In this document: in pieces, positions 15,482 through 26,340 of the stretch
Layout: every line of letters begins with the position of its first letter
Position numbering within the stretch: the stretch's first letter is position 1
NCBI RefSeq assembly: GCF_024171735.1
Contig: NZ_JAMTCH010000004.1
Location: 62,001 to 126,000, forward strand
DNA from: Prauserella alba
GTDB lineage: Bacteria; Actinomycetota; Actinomycetes; Mycobacteriales; Pseudonocardiaceae
Reading direction: 5' to 3'
DNA: 64,000 bases
The notes under the pieces: model-generated
What the model was told of the DNA's origin: nothing
Database searches by the model: none
What the model saw: only the letters and a program-made list of their open reading frames with translations
Program-made: the position numbers and the translations under genes

Positions 15482-16519
15482 TCAGCCCGGCTCGTCGCCC
15501 GTCGCGGCGGGCCGCTCCGGATCCGCCGACCAGTTCGACCACGAGCCCGCGTACAGCGCAGCCGGGCGCTCGACGCCCGCGTGTTCGAGGGCGAGCACGA
15601 CCGAACTGGCGGTGATGCCCGATCCGCAGTAGGCACCGACGCCGATCGCTGCACCACCGGCAGCCCCCGGATCCCCGGGAACCGGCGTATCGGTGGTCGC
15701 GGCGCTTGGTTCCTCGGTGCCGCTTGGCGTCTCGGTGCCGCTTGGTGTCCCGGTGCCGGTGCTCCCGGTGCCGGTGCGCTCGGTGTCCGGGTCCACGCCG
15801 CCGATGCGCACGCCGAGCCGCGCGAAGTGTTCCCGCAGCCGGTCGGGGCTGCGCCAGTGCCCGTCGGCCTCGACGTGGTCCGCGAACGGGGCGTTGCGCG
15901 CACCCGGGATGTGCCCACCGCGCGGGTCCACCGGCTCGTGTGCGCCGGTGTACCGCTCGTGGGCTCGCGCGTCGAGGAGGACACCGTCCCGGGCAAGCGC
16001 GGCCGCGCCGTCGGCGTCGAGCACGGGCAGGTGGCCGGGTTCGACGGTCACGTCACCCGAGGTCGGGGCCGGGACCTCGGCGGTCACGGGCCTGCCCTCG
16101 GCCTGCCAGGCCGCGAACCCGCCGTCGAGCACGGCCACGCGGTCGTGGCCCGCCCAGCGCAGCAGCCACCACGCCCGGGAGGCGACGGACGAATCGGCGT
16201 CGTCGTAGGCGACGACCGGCCGGTCACCGCGCACTCCGGCGGCCCGCAGCACGCGCTGCAGGTCACCGGGCGCCGGCAGCGGGTGACGACCGGCCTCACC
16301 CGGTGCACCGGCGAGTTCGGTGTCGACGTCGACGAACACGGCTCCTGGCAGGTGGCCGGCCGTGTACGATTCCGCCCCCGGCGGTCCGAGCAGCCGCCAG
16401 CGCACGTCGAGCACCACCGGACGGTCGGCGTCCGGACCGTCGAGCGCCGCGGCCAGCTCGGCGGTGCTCACGACCGGGCCGAACGACGTGGACTGCGACT
16501 CGGGCATGGTTTCGGGCAT
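15482..16519 (-). CDS. Two-domain sulfurtransferase (rhodanese/SseA family)
   Basis: A 345-residue tandem rhodanese. The N-terminal structural domain has VVLDVRWRLLGPPG and GHLPGAVFVD; the C-terminal domain holds the catalytic loop YCGSGITAS with the active Cys and HIPGARNAPF. It transfers sulfane sulfur from thiosulfate or 3-mercaptopyruvate to thiols or cyanide. About 45 extra residues rich in Thr, Gly, Ser, Glu and Pro are inserted just before the catalytic loop, encoded partly by an 18-bp repeat. ATG 16519 has AAGGA nine bases upstream; ATG 16507 is an alternative. Confidence 0.88.
   Translation of the reverse strand: MPETMPESQSTSFGPVVSTAELAAALDGPDADRPVVLDVRWRLLGPPGAESYTAGHLPGAVFVDVDTELAGAPGEAGRHPLPAPGDLQRVLRAAGVRGDRPVVAYDDADSSVASRAWWLLRWAGHDRVAVLDGGFAAWQAEGRPVTAEVPAPTSGDVTVEPGHLPVLDADGAAALARDGVLLDARAHERYTGAHEPVDPRGGHIPGARNAPFADHVEADGHWRSPDRLREHFARLGVRIGGVDPDTERTGTGSTGTGTPSGTETPSGTEEPSAATTDTPVPGDPGAAGGAAIGVGAYCGSGITASSVVLALEHAGVERPAALYAGSWSNWSADPERPAATGDEPG
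15713..15748 (-). repeat. 18-bp repeat inside the sulfurtransferase
   Basis: Two units, 15713-15730 and 15731-15748 (CTCGGTGCCGCTTGGCGT and one variant with a single change), followed by degenerate copies to about 15785. They encode GTETPS-like hexapeptides in a loop preceding the catalytic cysteine. Confidence 0.85.
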
Positions 16520-16703
16520 CGGTGACGTTCCTTACCTAGGGAGGCGGAGCGATGCGGCCACTCTCCGCCGCTGCCGATCCGCCTCCTCGACGGAGACGGG
16601 TCAGTGATTACCACACCACCCGCGCGGGATCGCGGCGCGTGACGGCCGACCGCTTCGTCGGGGGCGAGGACTACCATGAGTTCGGCGAACAAAGGGGACA
16701 GGC

Positions 16704-17392
16704 GTGAACGATCTCATCGACACCACAGAGATGTACTTGCGCACCATCTTCGAGCTCGAAGAGGAAGGTGTCACCCCGCTGCGCGCACGGATCGCGGAGC
16801 GGCTGGAGCAGAGCGGCCCGACGGTGAGCCAGACGGTCGCTCGCATGGAACGGGACGGTCTCGTCGTCGTGGCAGACGACAGGCACCTGCAGCTGACGGA
16901 GCACGGACGCGAGCTCGCGATCGCCGTGATGCGCAAGCACCGCCTGGCGGAGCGGTTGCTCGTCGACGTGATCGGCCTGGAGTGGGAACACGTCCACAGC
17001 GAGGCGTGCCGCTGGGAGCACGTGATGAGCGAAGCCGTGGAGCGCAAGCTCGTCACACTGCTGAACCAGCCCACCACCTCGCCGTACGGCAACCCGATCC
17101 CGGGCCTGGACAAGCTCGGTGACGGCGGCGAACCCGCCCCGCCCGCCGAGGCCGACCTCGTGCGGCTCGACGACGTGGCACGTTCCGGTGGCGGCAAGGT
17201 GGAGATCCGCCGCATCGCCGAGCACGTGCAGAGCGACGAGACGCTCATGGCGCAGCTCAAAGCGGTGGGCATCGTGCCGGGCAGGACGGTCCACGTCGGC
17301 AAGAACGCGGGCACCTCCGTCGAGGTGTCGGACGACGCGGCCTCGGGCACGGTGAACACGAACGTACTGCACGCCGTTCTGGCTCAGACCCG

Positions 17393-17396
<4 letters not shown>
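16704..17396 (+). CDS. ideR: Iron-dependent repressor IdeR/DtxR
   Basis: A 230-residue DtxR-family regulator: winged helix (residues 1-73, [15 protein letters not shown]), metal-binding and dimerisation domain (74-140), and a C-terminal SH3-like domain. All metal ligands are present: His79, Glu83 and His98 for site 1; Met10, Cys102, Glu105 and His106 for site 2. With Fe2+ bound it represses siderophore and uptake genes and controls iron storage. The start is GTG 16704 with AAAGGGGA upstream. Its stop overlaps the galK start (GTGA). Linkage of dtxR to galE is also known in corynebacteria. Confidence 0.96.
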
Positions 17397-18625
<1,229 letters not shown>

Positions 18626-18672
18626 CGACCGCACCGCCGCACCAGTCCCTCCGCAGCGGCACGGCACGGCAT

Positions 18673-18698
18673 CACCACGGCACAGCACCACGGCACAG
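18673..18698. repeat. 13-bp direct repeat in the galK-galE spacer
   Basis: CACCACGGCACAG occurs twice back to back (18673-18685, 18686-18698) with degenerate copies over about 18656-18765. It fills most of the 196-base spacer between galK and galE; no promoter was recognised there. Confidence 0.75.
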
Positions 18699-18821
18699 CG
18701 ACCACGGCATAGAGCGACACCACGCCGTAACGACCCGGCGGCACAGCATCACCACGCCGCAACGGCGCTGGGGTGCGAGCCGCCCGCCCACCGTTCCCAC
18801 CCGATCAGGAAGGCCCGGAAC

Positions 18822-19826
18822 ATGCCCACCGAACCGGCCCCGTCCCGCAGTCCGATGAAACTGGTCGTCACCGGCGGTGCCGGGTACGTCGGCAGCGTGT
18901 GCGCCGCCCGGCTCGTCGAGGCCGGGCACGATGTCACCGTCGTCGACGACCTGTCCACGGGCCATGCCGACGCGGTTCCTGACGGAGTCCGCTTCATCCA
19001 GGGCGACGCGGCCGATGTCGCGCAGACGCTGCTGAGCCAGGGATTCGACGGCGTGCTGCACTTCGCGGCGAAGTCGCTCGTCGGTGAGTCGATGCAGGAC
19101 CCGGGCCTCTACTGGCGGGGCAATGTGCTCACCTCCCTCCGGTTGCTCGACGCGATGCGGACGCACAACACGCCCCGGCTCGTGTTCTCCTCGACGGCCG
19201 CCACCTACGGCGAGCCGGACGTCAGTCCGATCCCGGAGACGGCCCCGACCGGGCCCACGAACACCTACGGTGCGACGAAGCTGGCCATCGACTATGCGAT
19301 CACCAGCTACGCCCGCGCCCACGGACTCGCGGCGACCAGCCTCCGCTACTTCAACGTGGCCGGCGCCCACGGCGCGTTCGGTGAACGCCACGCCACCGAG
19401 ACACACCTGATCCCGATCGTGCTGCAGGTCGCCACCGGCGACCGCGAACAGGTGCAGATCTTCGGCGAGGACTACCCGACCGCCGACGGCACCGCGGTCC
19501 GCGACTACATCCACGTCACCGACCTCGCGGATGCGCACCTGCTCGCACTCGCACACGCCCGCGAAGGCCGGCACGAGATCTACAACCTCGGCAACGGCAC
19601 CGGCTTCTCCGTGCGCGAGGTGATCGACACCTGCCGCGCGGTCACGGGACACGACATCCCGGCAGCCGTGGCGCCGCGGCGCGACGGTGACCCGGCAGTG
19701 CTCGTGGCTTCGTCCGAGAAAGCACGTGCGGACCTGGGCTGGAAGCCGGTGCACACGGACCTGCACGGCATCGTGACCGACGCATGGCGGTTCACGCAGG
19801 ACCGCCGTTCCGCGGATCGCCGGTGA
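18822..19826 (+). CDS. galE: UDP-glucose 4-epimerase
   Basis: A 334-residue extended SDR. After a short leader, the NAD-binding motif is [10 protein letters not shown], followed by FHA-type [12 protein letters not shown], the catalytic Ser in FSSTAATYG, and Tyr and Lys in [12 protein letters not shown]. It interconverts UDP-glucose and UDP-galactose for the Leloir pathway and cell-wall arabinogalactan. GGAAGG lies before ATG 18822; ATG 18855 (MKLVVTGG) would also give a complete enzyme. The 3' end overlaps the converging DUF4192 gene by 35 bases. Confidence 0.93.
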   Translation: MPTEPAPSRSPMKLVVTGGAGYVGSVCAARLVEAGHDVTVVDDLSTGHADAVPDGVRFIQGDAADVAQTLLSQGFDGVLHFAAKSLVGESMQDPGLYWRGNVLTSLRLLDAMRTHNTPRLVFSSTAATYGEPDVSPIPETAPTGPTNTYGATKLAIDYAITSYARAHGLAATSLRYFNVAGAHGAFGERHATETHLIPIVLQVATGDREQVQIFGEDYPTADGTAVRDYIHVTDLADAHLLALAHAREGRHEIYNLGNGTGFSVREVIDTCRAVTGHDIPAAVAPRRDGDPAVLVASSEKARADLGWKPVHTDLHGIVTDAWRFTQDRRSADRR

Positions 19827-20946
19827 CCTGCTGCCCGGCGCCTCCCGGACCACGGGCTGCGCGGGGCACGCCGGACCCGTCGGCACGCAGCACCAGCGGC
19901 CTTCCCCGGTTCTGCGCCAGACCGGCGAGGGTCTCGGGTGGCACGGCGCGTGCCAGCGCCTGGTCGAGAAGTCGAGCCAGCGTATGCCCCGGATGCGCAT
20001 CGAGTGCCTTCGCCACGGCGACACCGGCCAGCGGACCGTCGCCGCGAAGGTAAGCCGTGTAGGCGAGCAGTGCCGCGGCTTCCGCCCGTTCCGGGGCCGG
20101 AGCGCCGCGCACCAGCACGGTCCATAGGCGCTCCGCTGCCACCGCGAGGTCGCTACGCGGTGGCCAGCACACCCCGAATGCCGCGTCCCGCAGCTCATGG
20201 TGTGTCAGGGCACGGGACAGTGCCACGACCTCCCGATCGGACAACACCGGATCGATGCCACCGTCCACACCGTTCCGGAACCGCGCGAGTACGTCGCCGA
20301 CAAGCGCATAGGCGCCCTCGAGCTCCTCGTCCCTTGCCGTCGCACGCGTCTTGTCGCGGGAAGCCGCCAGGTCCAGCAACGCCGCACGGCGCGCAAGTAC
20401 CTCGTCCCCGTCCGAATCCAGCGCGTGTTCCATCGCCTCCCGGCTGCCGTAGGTCAGTTGCCCCGCGTGCGTCGTCACCGCCGCCATGGTCGAGGCCGTC
20501 GGATCGGGCAGCTCGCCGCCACACTGCTCGTCCCGGTAGCAACACCACCGGGCCCCGAGGCGGATCTCCGGTGTCCACAGTGCGTGGTCGATCGGTACGC
20601 CGAGATCGGTCATCACCACGGCGAGCGCCTGCAGGACGTCCCGATGCGCAGGCCCGTCGTCCGGCGGGTCACCGCCGACGAGAACGACGGTCACGGCAAC
20701 GGCATCCGACAGCGGAACGCGCAGCGGCGACGCCAGCTCCGGAACCGCCGTCACATCCGGGATGTCCGTGCGCATGACGTGGCCGATGGTATGGGCCTCC
20801 GTACCGTCCGGTGTGTGCGTGAGCAGCACCAGCGAATCCGCGGGCGTGAACCCGAGCAGGTACGGAAGCGAGGCCAGGAGTTGTTCGGGCCGGCGCAGGT
20901 CGACCCGCGTGCCGAGATCGGGGCGGGTCGTCGATGAAGTGGTCAT
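19792..20946 (-). CDS. DUF4192 family protein
   Basis: A 384-residue soluble protein of the actinobacterial DUF4192 family, recognised from its N-terminus ([25 protein letters not shown]). The first 170 residues are a mixed alpha/beta domain, and the C-terminal part is helical and ends in short repeats like those that count tetratricopeptide-type helices ([37 protein letters not shown]). Function is unknown. It uses ATG 20946, 47 residues into a longer open frame. It converges on galE and is not obviously in an operon. Confidence 0.8.
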   Translation of the reverse strand: MTTSSTTRPDLGTRVDLRRPEQLLASLPYLLGFTPADSLVLLTHTPDGTEAHTIGHVMRTDIPDVTAVPELASPLRVPLSDAVAVTVVLVGGDPPDDGPAHRDVLQALAVVMTDLGVPIDHALWTPEIRLGARWCCYRDEQCGGELPDPTASTMAAVTTHAGQLTYGSREAMEHALDSDGDEVLARRAALLDLAASRDKTRATARDEELEGAYALVGDVLARFRNGVDGGIDPVLSDREVVALSRALTHHELRDAAFGVCWPPRSDLAVAAERLWTVLVRGAPAPERAEAAALLAYTAYLRGDGPLAGVAVAKALDAHPGHTLARLLDQALARAVPPETLAGLAQNRGRPLVLRADGSGVPRAARGPGGAGQQVTGDPRNGGPA

Positions 20947-21192
20947 GTCTCCACGATGCAGCGGCGCGAGAGCAGCGGGTGGCAGCGCGGGAAATCTGTG
21001 GACACGCTCGTACGACGTGGACAACTCGCGGCCGGAGCGGTGCCGGAACGCGGAACTGTCGGTGGCGGGCGCTAGGATGCCGCGCCCACCACCGACAACC
21101 GCTCCCATCGCGGGCCGAGCGGGTCCGGACACCGGCCCGGTCCCGGTCGCCGGCCCCGAAGACCGGCCGGCCAGGGACCCACCGCGCAGTGC

Positions 21193-21222
21193 TCCAGATT
21201 GGCCTGGTCCAGATTGGCCTGG
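21193..21222. repeat. 15-bp tandem repeat between DUF4192 and peptidase genes
   Basis: TCCAGATTGGCCTGG occurs twice back to back (21193-21207, 21208-21222), followed by a partial TCCACATCGG. The 323-base gap 20947-21269 otherwise holds nothing I can name; it includes the upstream region of the DUF4192 gene and the downstream region of the peptidase gene. Confidence 0.8.
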
Positions 21223-21269
21223 TCCACATCGGATTATCCCACGTCGACCCACCGAACATCGGCCTCGGG

Positions 21270-23036
21270 CTACCGCACAGTGTCGGCTCCGCCGACGACC
21301 GGCACGGTGACCGAGGAGTGCTTCACCCCCACAGCGATGCCGGCGCCCGGCTGTGGCCGCAGCGTGAAGTCGTGGTCGCTGGAGAGCAGCACGAACTCGA
21401 GACGATGCCCCGCGTCGACCACGTAGTCCTGCGGCTGCAGGTCGAACGACATGCGGTACCACTGCCCCGGCCGCACCGGCCGGGTCGTTGCGCGGTCGTG
21501 CCGGTTCTGCGGGTCGGCCCAGCCACGCGTGATGACGTGCGACCCACCGTCCGGAGCGCGATCGACGAGCACACCGGTCACGTTCGCGGCAGGCCGGTCG
21601 AACGAGACGCGCAGGTCCACCGACGGCGTTCCGCTCAACCGCACCGGGTCCGCAACGGCTTCGGTGGTGTAACGCAACCGGTGCGGCGACGTGTCCGCAT
21701 CCACGAGCCGTTCAACCTTCTTCGATGCGTCGTCGGTCAGTGACTCGGTGACCGGCCGTCCGCGCTTCGCACCGTCGGTCGACAGTCCGCCGACACGGTC
21801 ACCGCCCGGGCGGAGGTGCAGTCGCGCGTCCTCGGCACCGACGGCGGGCCAGTCCGCCTCGTCGTGCCACGACTCGTCCTCGCGCTGGATCGTGGCGCGC
21901 GGTTCCGAGTCGACACCGTTGTCGACGCCGTAGAGGTAGTGCGAGAACCAGCGGTTCAGCGTCCGCAGCCATGCCTCCTTGCGCACACCGTACGGATCGG
22001 TGTGCCCGGACTGGTGCAGCCAGATCTTCCGCTCGACACGGTGGTCGGCCAGTGCCTCGTACCAGCGCGCGGTCTGGCTGAGCGTCACGTTCCAGTCTGA
22101 GAGTCCGTGCACCGCCAGCACCGACGCCCGCACGTCACCCGCATCGTCCAGATAGGACCGACGCTGCCAGAAATCGCTGTCGTCACCCGTGATCCGGTCC
22201 TGCCGTCGTGCGAGCTCGTCGATCACGGGCCGGCAGATCTCACTGTCGTCCCGGGTGTAGACGTACTCGGCGAGCACGTCGGCGTCCTCACCCTGGAACC
22301 CGCCGGGCGCGACGACCGCACCGTTCTCACGGTAGTAGTCGTACCACTCGGAGATGGCCGCGATCGGCACGATCGTCTCGAGACCCTCGACCCCGGTACT
22401 CGCCACGGCGTTGGGCAGCGTCCCGTTGTAGGACACGCCCATCATCGCCGTCTTCCCCGTGGTCCAGTCCGCCTGCACGGACGCACCACCCGCGGTGCGC
22501 GCAGCCGCACGGCCGTTGAGCCAGTCCACGACCGAGCGCGCACCGATCGTCTCGTTCTCACCCCCGGTGGTCGGGCAGCCCGTCGACGCGCCGGTGCCGA
22601 GCGATTCGGCGTACACCACGGCGAACCCGCGTGAGAGCAGGTAGTCCTCGTACCGGGACGTCATCTCCGCGCGCGGCACGTACAGTTCCACGTCGACGTC
22701 GTGATTCTGCACGTCGTTGCCGCCCGAGAAGTAGGGACTCGCGGTGTAGACCACCGGCACCTTCAGGCCGCGCTCGGTCTCGGCGGGACGCACCACGCGG
22801 ACGTGCATCTCGTCGTCGGCGCCGTCGCGGTCGCTGTCCACCGGGGCGCGTACCCACAGGTTTTCCCGCACGACATCAGCGGGATCGAACACCGGCTGCG
22901 CCTCGCCGCCCTGGAACACGGGCCGTTGCGGCGATCCCGCGGGCTCGGCGGCTGCAGCAGGCGCGAACGACGGCAGCGCGATGACCGCTGCCAGCAACGG
23001 CGCGAAACGTCTGGCTCTCCCTCTGGCTCTCAACAC
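21270..23036 (-). CDS. Secreted S15/CocE-type Xaa-Pro dipeptidyl-peptidase
   Basis: A 588-residue exported alpha/beta hydrolase. Residues 1-30 form a signal peptide (basic start, hydrophobic core, AAAAEPAG cleavage region). The catalytic Ser202 is in GVSYNGTLPN, the acid lies in HGLSDWNVTLSQ, and the base is in HQSGHTDPYG. The C-terminal beta-rich domain (from about 400) is the PepX non-catalytic domain. Members release X-Pro dipeptides or hydrolyse other esters and amides, so substrate is uncertain. The start is GTG 23036 with GAGG upstream. It is divergent from the serine hydrolase gene. Confidence 0.85.
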   Translation of the reverse strand: MLRARGRARRFAPLLAAVIALPSFAPAAAAEPAGSPQRPVFQGGEAQPVFDPADVVRENLWVRAPVDSDRDGADDEMHVRVVRPAETERGLKVPVVYTASPYFSGGNDVQNHDVDVELYVPRAEMTSRYEDYLLSRGFAVVYAESLGTGASTGCPTTGGENETIGARSVVDWLNGRAAARTAGGASVQADWTTGKTAMMGVSYNGTLPNAVASTGVEGLETIVPIAAISEWYDYYRENGAVVAPGGFQGEDADVLAEYVYTRDDSEICRPVIDELARRQDRITGDDSDFWQRRSYLDDAGDVRASVLAVHGLSDWNVTLSQTARWYEALADHRVERKIWLHQSGHTDPYGVRKEAWLRTLNRWFSHYLYGVDNGVDSEPRATIQREDESWHDEADWPAVGAEDARLHLRPGGDRVGGLSTDGAKRGRPVTESLTDDASKKVERLVDADTSPHRLRYTTEAVADPVRLSGTPSVDLRVSFDRPAANVTGVLVDRAPDGGSHVITRGWADPQNRHDRATTRPVRPGQWYRMSFDLQPQDYVVDAGHRLEFVLLSSDHDFTLRPQPGAGIAVGVKHSSVTVPVVGGADTVR

Positions 23037-23241
23037 GAAACACCTCGATCGGCTCGTCGGGCAGGGACGGTGCGCGCGCTGCGCGCACAGAAGCGGCCCG
23101 ACCCTTCCGCCGATCCATCGGACTGTCAAGATCGCGCGAATTACGTTCGCCGGCGGGGAATCACCGTCACTGGCGCGGCGCCCGACTACCGCAGCACCGC
23201 CGCGCGCGGCGAAACCCGCCGCGGCATGGTCGGATGGAGAC

Positions 23242-24150
23242 ATGGGACATCGCGTCGTCGCGGCAGGTGTCGTCGCCGGTGCGGTACTGGCTGCCGGCGT
23301 CACCCTCACCGCGGGCGGGGTCTCGGAGGATCCCGCCGAGGACACCCGCCGTTCCGTGATCGCGGCCGCCCCCGGACGCAGCGGTGAGCGCACCGCACTC
23401 GAACCTCCGGCCACCGCGCAGGGCCGCGAGCAGGCTGCCACCGCCGTCGTCGACGCGGTCGGTGCGGTCGTGCCCGGTTCGAAGGTGGGGCTGGCCGTCT
23501 ACGACCGACGCACCCACGCGATGGTCGTCGGGGCCGGCCCCGACCAGCCCTTCTACACCGCCTCCGTCGTCAAACTGCTGATCGCCATCGACGTCCTGCG
23601 CGCCCACGACTGGCGCATGCCCGGCGGAGACACCGGCTCCGACCTGGCGGCGATGCTCTCAGCCAGCGACGACGGCGCCGCGACGCGGCTGTGGGACGAG
23701 TTCGGCGGCTCCGCCATCATCGGCCGCACCGCAGAGCTCGTTGGACTGGACGCCACATCACCACCGGATGAGCCGGGCGAGTGGGAACTCACCCGCATGA
23801 GCCCCCGTGACATCGTGCGCACCTACACCTACCTGCAGCAGGACCTGCCCCGACCTGCCCGTAACGCGGTGCTCGGCACGCTCGCACACTTCGACGCGAC
23901 CGCCGCCGACGGCTTCGACCAACGGTTCGGCCTGCCGACGGCGTTCGGCGACGCGACGGTGGCGGTGAAACAGGGCTGGATGCCGGTCGGCGACGACGTG
24001 GTGCTGAACACGACCGGTGTCGTCGGTGAGGACGGGCGATTCGTCGTCGCCCTGCCCGTCGTGCTGCCCGGTGACACCGATTTCGCCACGGCCCGGGACG
24101 CACTGACCGAAGGAGCACGCGCCCTGGCCCGCGCCCTCGGCCGCGACTGA
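23242..24150 (+). CDS. Exported beta-lactamase-fold serine hydrolase
   Basis: A 302-residue protein with an N-terminal signal or anchor (residues 1-28, RVVAAGVVAGAVLAAGVTLTAGG). The class A beta-lactamase-like domain has SxxK as Ser108-Val-Val-Lys111, a SDD element (SASDDGAATRLWD) in place of the usual SDN, and KQG (VAVKQGWMP) in place of KTG. It is probably a cell-wall or ester hydrolase and not a resistance enzyme; substrate is unknown. ATG 23242 follows GGAG. The prolyl oligopeptidase gene begins 29 bases downstream. Confidence 0.8.
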   Translation: MGHRVVAAGVVAGAVLAAGVTLTAGGVSEDPAEDTRRSVIAAAPGRSGERTALEPPATAQGREQAATAVVDAVGAVVPGSKVGLAVYDRRTHAMVVGAGPDQPFYTASVVKLLIAIDVLRAHDWRMPGGDTGSDLAAMLSASDDGAATRLWDEFGGSAIIGRTAELVGLDATSPPDEPGEWELTRMSPRDIVRTYTYLQQDLPRPARNAVLGTLAHFDATAADGFDQRFGLPTAFGDATVAVKQGWMPVGDDVVLNTTGVVGEDGRFVVALPVVLPGDTDFATARDALTEGARALARALGRD

Positions 24151-24179
24151 CTCGCCACGCCTGCTGGCAGACTGTGCGC

Positions 24180-26213
24180 ATGACCGACGCGCCCGACCCC
24201 GCCGCGACTCCCGACGATCCGCACCTCTGGCTCGAGGACGTCACCGGCCGGCGTGCCCTCGACTGGGTTCGCGCCCGCAACGAGGAGACGACGGCCGCCT
24301 ACACCGACCGGCCTCGCTTCGCAGCCCTGCAACAGGAACTGCGCGAGGCCCTCGACGCCGACGACCGCATTCCGTACGTCGTGCGACGGGGTGCGTTCCT
24401 CTACAACTTCTGGCGCGACGCGCAGCACCCGCGCGGGCTGTGGCGCCGCACGACGCTCGACGAGTACCGCACGGCCGACCCGCGGTGGGACGTACTCATC
24501 GACGTCGACGCGCTCGCCGAGACCGAAGGCGAGAACTGGGTGTGGCAGGGCGCCACAGTGCTCCGGCCGTCGCTGGACCGCTGCCTCGTGGAACTCTCCC
24601 GCGGCGGCGCCGATGCGGCGGTGGTGCGTGAATTCGACCTGCAGCGCCGGGAGTTCGTCACCGACGGATTCCAGCTGCCCGAGGCGAAGAGCTCCGTCAG
24701 CTGGATCGACGCCGACACGATCTACGTCGGCACGGACTTCGGCGATGACTCGCTCACCACGTCGGGTTACCCGCGGGTGGTGAAACGCTGGCGGCGCGGC
24801 ACTCCCCTCGCCGACGCCGAAACCGTCTTCGAGGGCAAACCCGAGGACGTCGCCGTACGCGGGTTCCACGACGCGACGGAAGGCTGGGAGCGCGACCTGG
24901 TCCGCCGGACGATCGAGTTCTACCGCAGCGAACTCCACCTGCACACCGAGGACGGGCTCGTACGGATCGACGTGCCCGACGACGCCGTCGCGTCGCTGCA
25001 CCGGGAATGGCTGCTGGTCCGCACCCGCTCCCCGTGGGGCGACCACCCCGCCGGATCGCTCCTGGCCGCCCGCCTCGACGCGTTCCTCGCCGGCGACACC
25101 ACGATGACGGCCCTGTTCACCCCGGACGCCCACACGTCGCTCGACTACTACGTCTGGACCCGCAACCACCTCGTGGTCGGCACCCTCCACGACGTGAAGA
25201 CGCGCCTGCGCGTACTCACTCCCGAGGCGCACGGCTGGCGCGACGAACCGCTCACCGGTGTTCCCGACGTCGGGACCGTCGACCTGGTCGACACCGAACC
25301 GGACGTCGACGACGAGATCATGCTCGAGGTCGCCGGCTTCACCCAGCCGTCCTCCCTCCTGCACGGCGTTGTCGGAGGCGAGTACGAGACGCTCAAGCAC
25401 GCACCGGCACGGTTCGACGCCACCGGGCTCACCACCGAGCAGTTCTTCGCCACATCAGACGACGGCACCGAAATTCCGTACTTCGTGGTCCGCAAGCCGG
25501 GCGCCGAGCCAGGGCCGACGCTACTCGGAGGATACGGCGGCTTCGAGGTCTCGCAGACGCCGTACTACAGCTCCGTCATCGGTCGCGGCTGGCTCGCCCG
25601 GGGCGGAACCTACGTGCTTGCCAACATCCGCGGCGGCGGCGAATACGGTCCGGACTGGCACAACCAGGCCGTCAAGGAGCATCGACACCGCGTCTACGAG
25701 GATTTCGCCGCCGTGGCACGGGACCTGACCGAGCGCGGCATCACCACGCGCGACCGGCTCGGCATCCAGGGCGGGAGCAACGGCGGGCTGCTCATGGGTG
25801 TGATGCTCACGCGGTACCCGGAGCTGTTCGGCGCGATCGTCTGCCAGGTGCCGCTGCTCGACATGCGTCGCTACCACCTGCTGCTGGCGGGTGCCTCGTG
25901 GATGGCCGAGTACGGCGACCCCGACGAGCCCGCACAGTGGGAGCACATCCGTACCTACTCGCCGTACCAGAACGTCCGGAGTGGACACACCTATCCACCA
26001 CTGCTGATGCTGACGTCCACACGGGACGATCGAGTACACCCGGGACACGCCCGCAAGATGGTGGCACGATTGCTCGAATCGGGCTATGCGCCGGAGAACG
26101 TCCGTTACTACGAGAACATCGAAGGCGGCCACGGCGGCGCGGCCGACAACGCACAGTTGGCGTTCAAGACCGCGCTGGCCTACGAGTTCCTGTGGGAACG
26201 ACTCGGCGACTGA
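24180..26213 (+). CDS. Prolyl oligopeptidase family S9A peptidase
   Basis: A 677-residue serine peptidase with an N-terminal beta-propeller (about 70-400) and a C-terminal alpha/beta hydrolase domain. The triad is Ser533 in GGSNGGLLMG, Asp617 in TRDDRVHPGHARKM and His651 in EGGHGG. It cleaves short peptides after proline-like residues and has no signal peptide. ATG 24180 is preferred over GTG 24174. It lies just after the serine hydrolase gene and is followed immediately by a strong hairpin terminator. Confidence 0.92.
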   Translation: MTDAPDPAATPDDPHLWLEDVTGRRALDWVRARNEETTAAYTDRPRFAALQQELREALDADDRIPYVVRRGAFLYNFWRDAQHPRGLWRRTTLDEYRTADPRWDVLIDVDALAETEGENWVWQGATVLRPSLDRCLVELSRGGADAAVVREFDLQRREFVTDGFQLPEAKSSVSWIDADTIYVGTDFGDDSLTTSGYPRVVKRWRRGTPLADAETVFEGKPEDVAVRGFHDATEGWERDLVRRTIEFYRSELHLHTEDGLVRIDVPDDAVASLHREWLLVRTRSPWGDHPAGSLLAARLDAFLAGDTTMTALFTPDAHTSLDYYVWTRNHLVVGTLHDVKTRLRVLTPEAHGWRDEPLTGVPDVGTVDLVDTEPDVDDEIMLEVAGFTQPSSLLHGVVGGEYETLKHAPARFDATGLTTEQFFATSDDGTEIPYFVVRKPGAEPGPTLLGGYGGFEVSQTPYYSSVIGRGWLARGGTYVLANIRGGGEYGPDWHNQAVKEHRHRVYEDFAAVARDLTERGITTRDRLGIQGGSNGGLLMGVMLTRYPELFGAIVCQVPLLDMRRYHLLLAGASWMAEYGDPDEPAQWEHIRTYSPYQNVRSGHTYPPLLMLTSTRDDRVHPGHARKMVARLLESGYAPENVRYYENIEGGHGGAADNAQLAFKTALAYEFLWERLGD

Positions 26214-26220
26214 CCCGAGA

Positions 26221-26249
26221 CCGCGGCGCGGCACCGAACCGCGCCGCGG
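26221..26249 (+). terminator. Hairpin terminator after the prolyl oligopeptidase gene
   Basis: A perfect 11-bp stem, CCGCGGCGCGG at 26221-26231 and its complement at 26239-26249, with a 7-base loop. It starts 8 bases after the stop codon. There is no T-run, as is common in actinobacteria. Confidence 0.8.
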
Positions 26250-26340
26250 TGGGCGTGGGCAGTACGGCGATCCGGGTGGCACGGCGTCATCGGATCACAT
26301 CACGGGCGGCCCCTCAGCCCGTCCGTGTCCCGGCGTGGCG

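Noticed and set aside
21193-21250. Pentapeptide-repeat protein fragment suggested by the 15-bp repeat
   Set aside because: Only two units, no A(D/N)LXX pattern and no start or ribosome-binding site.
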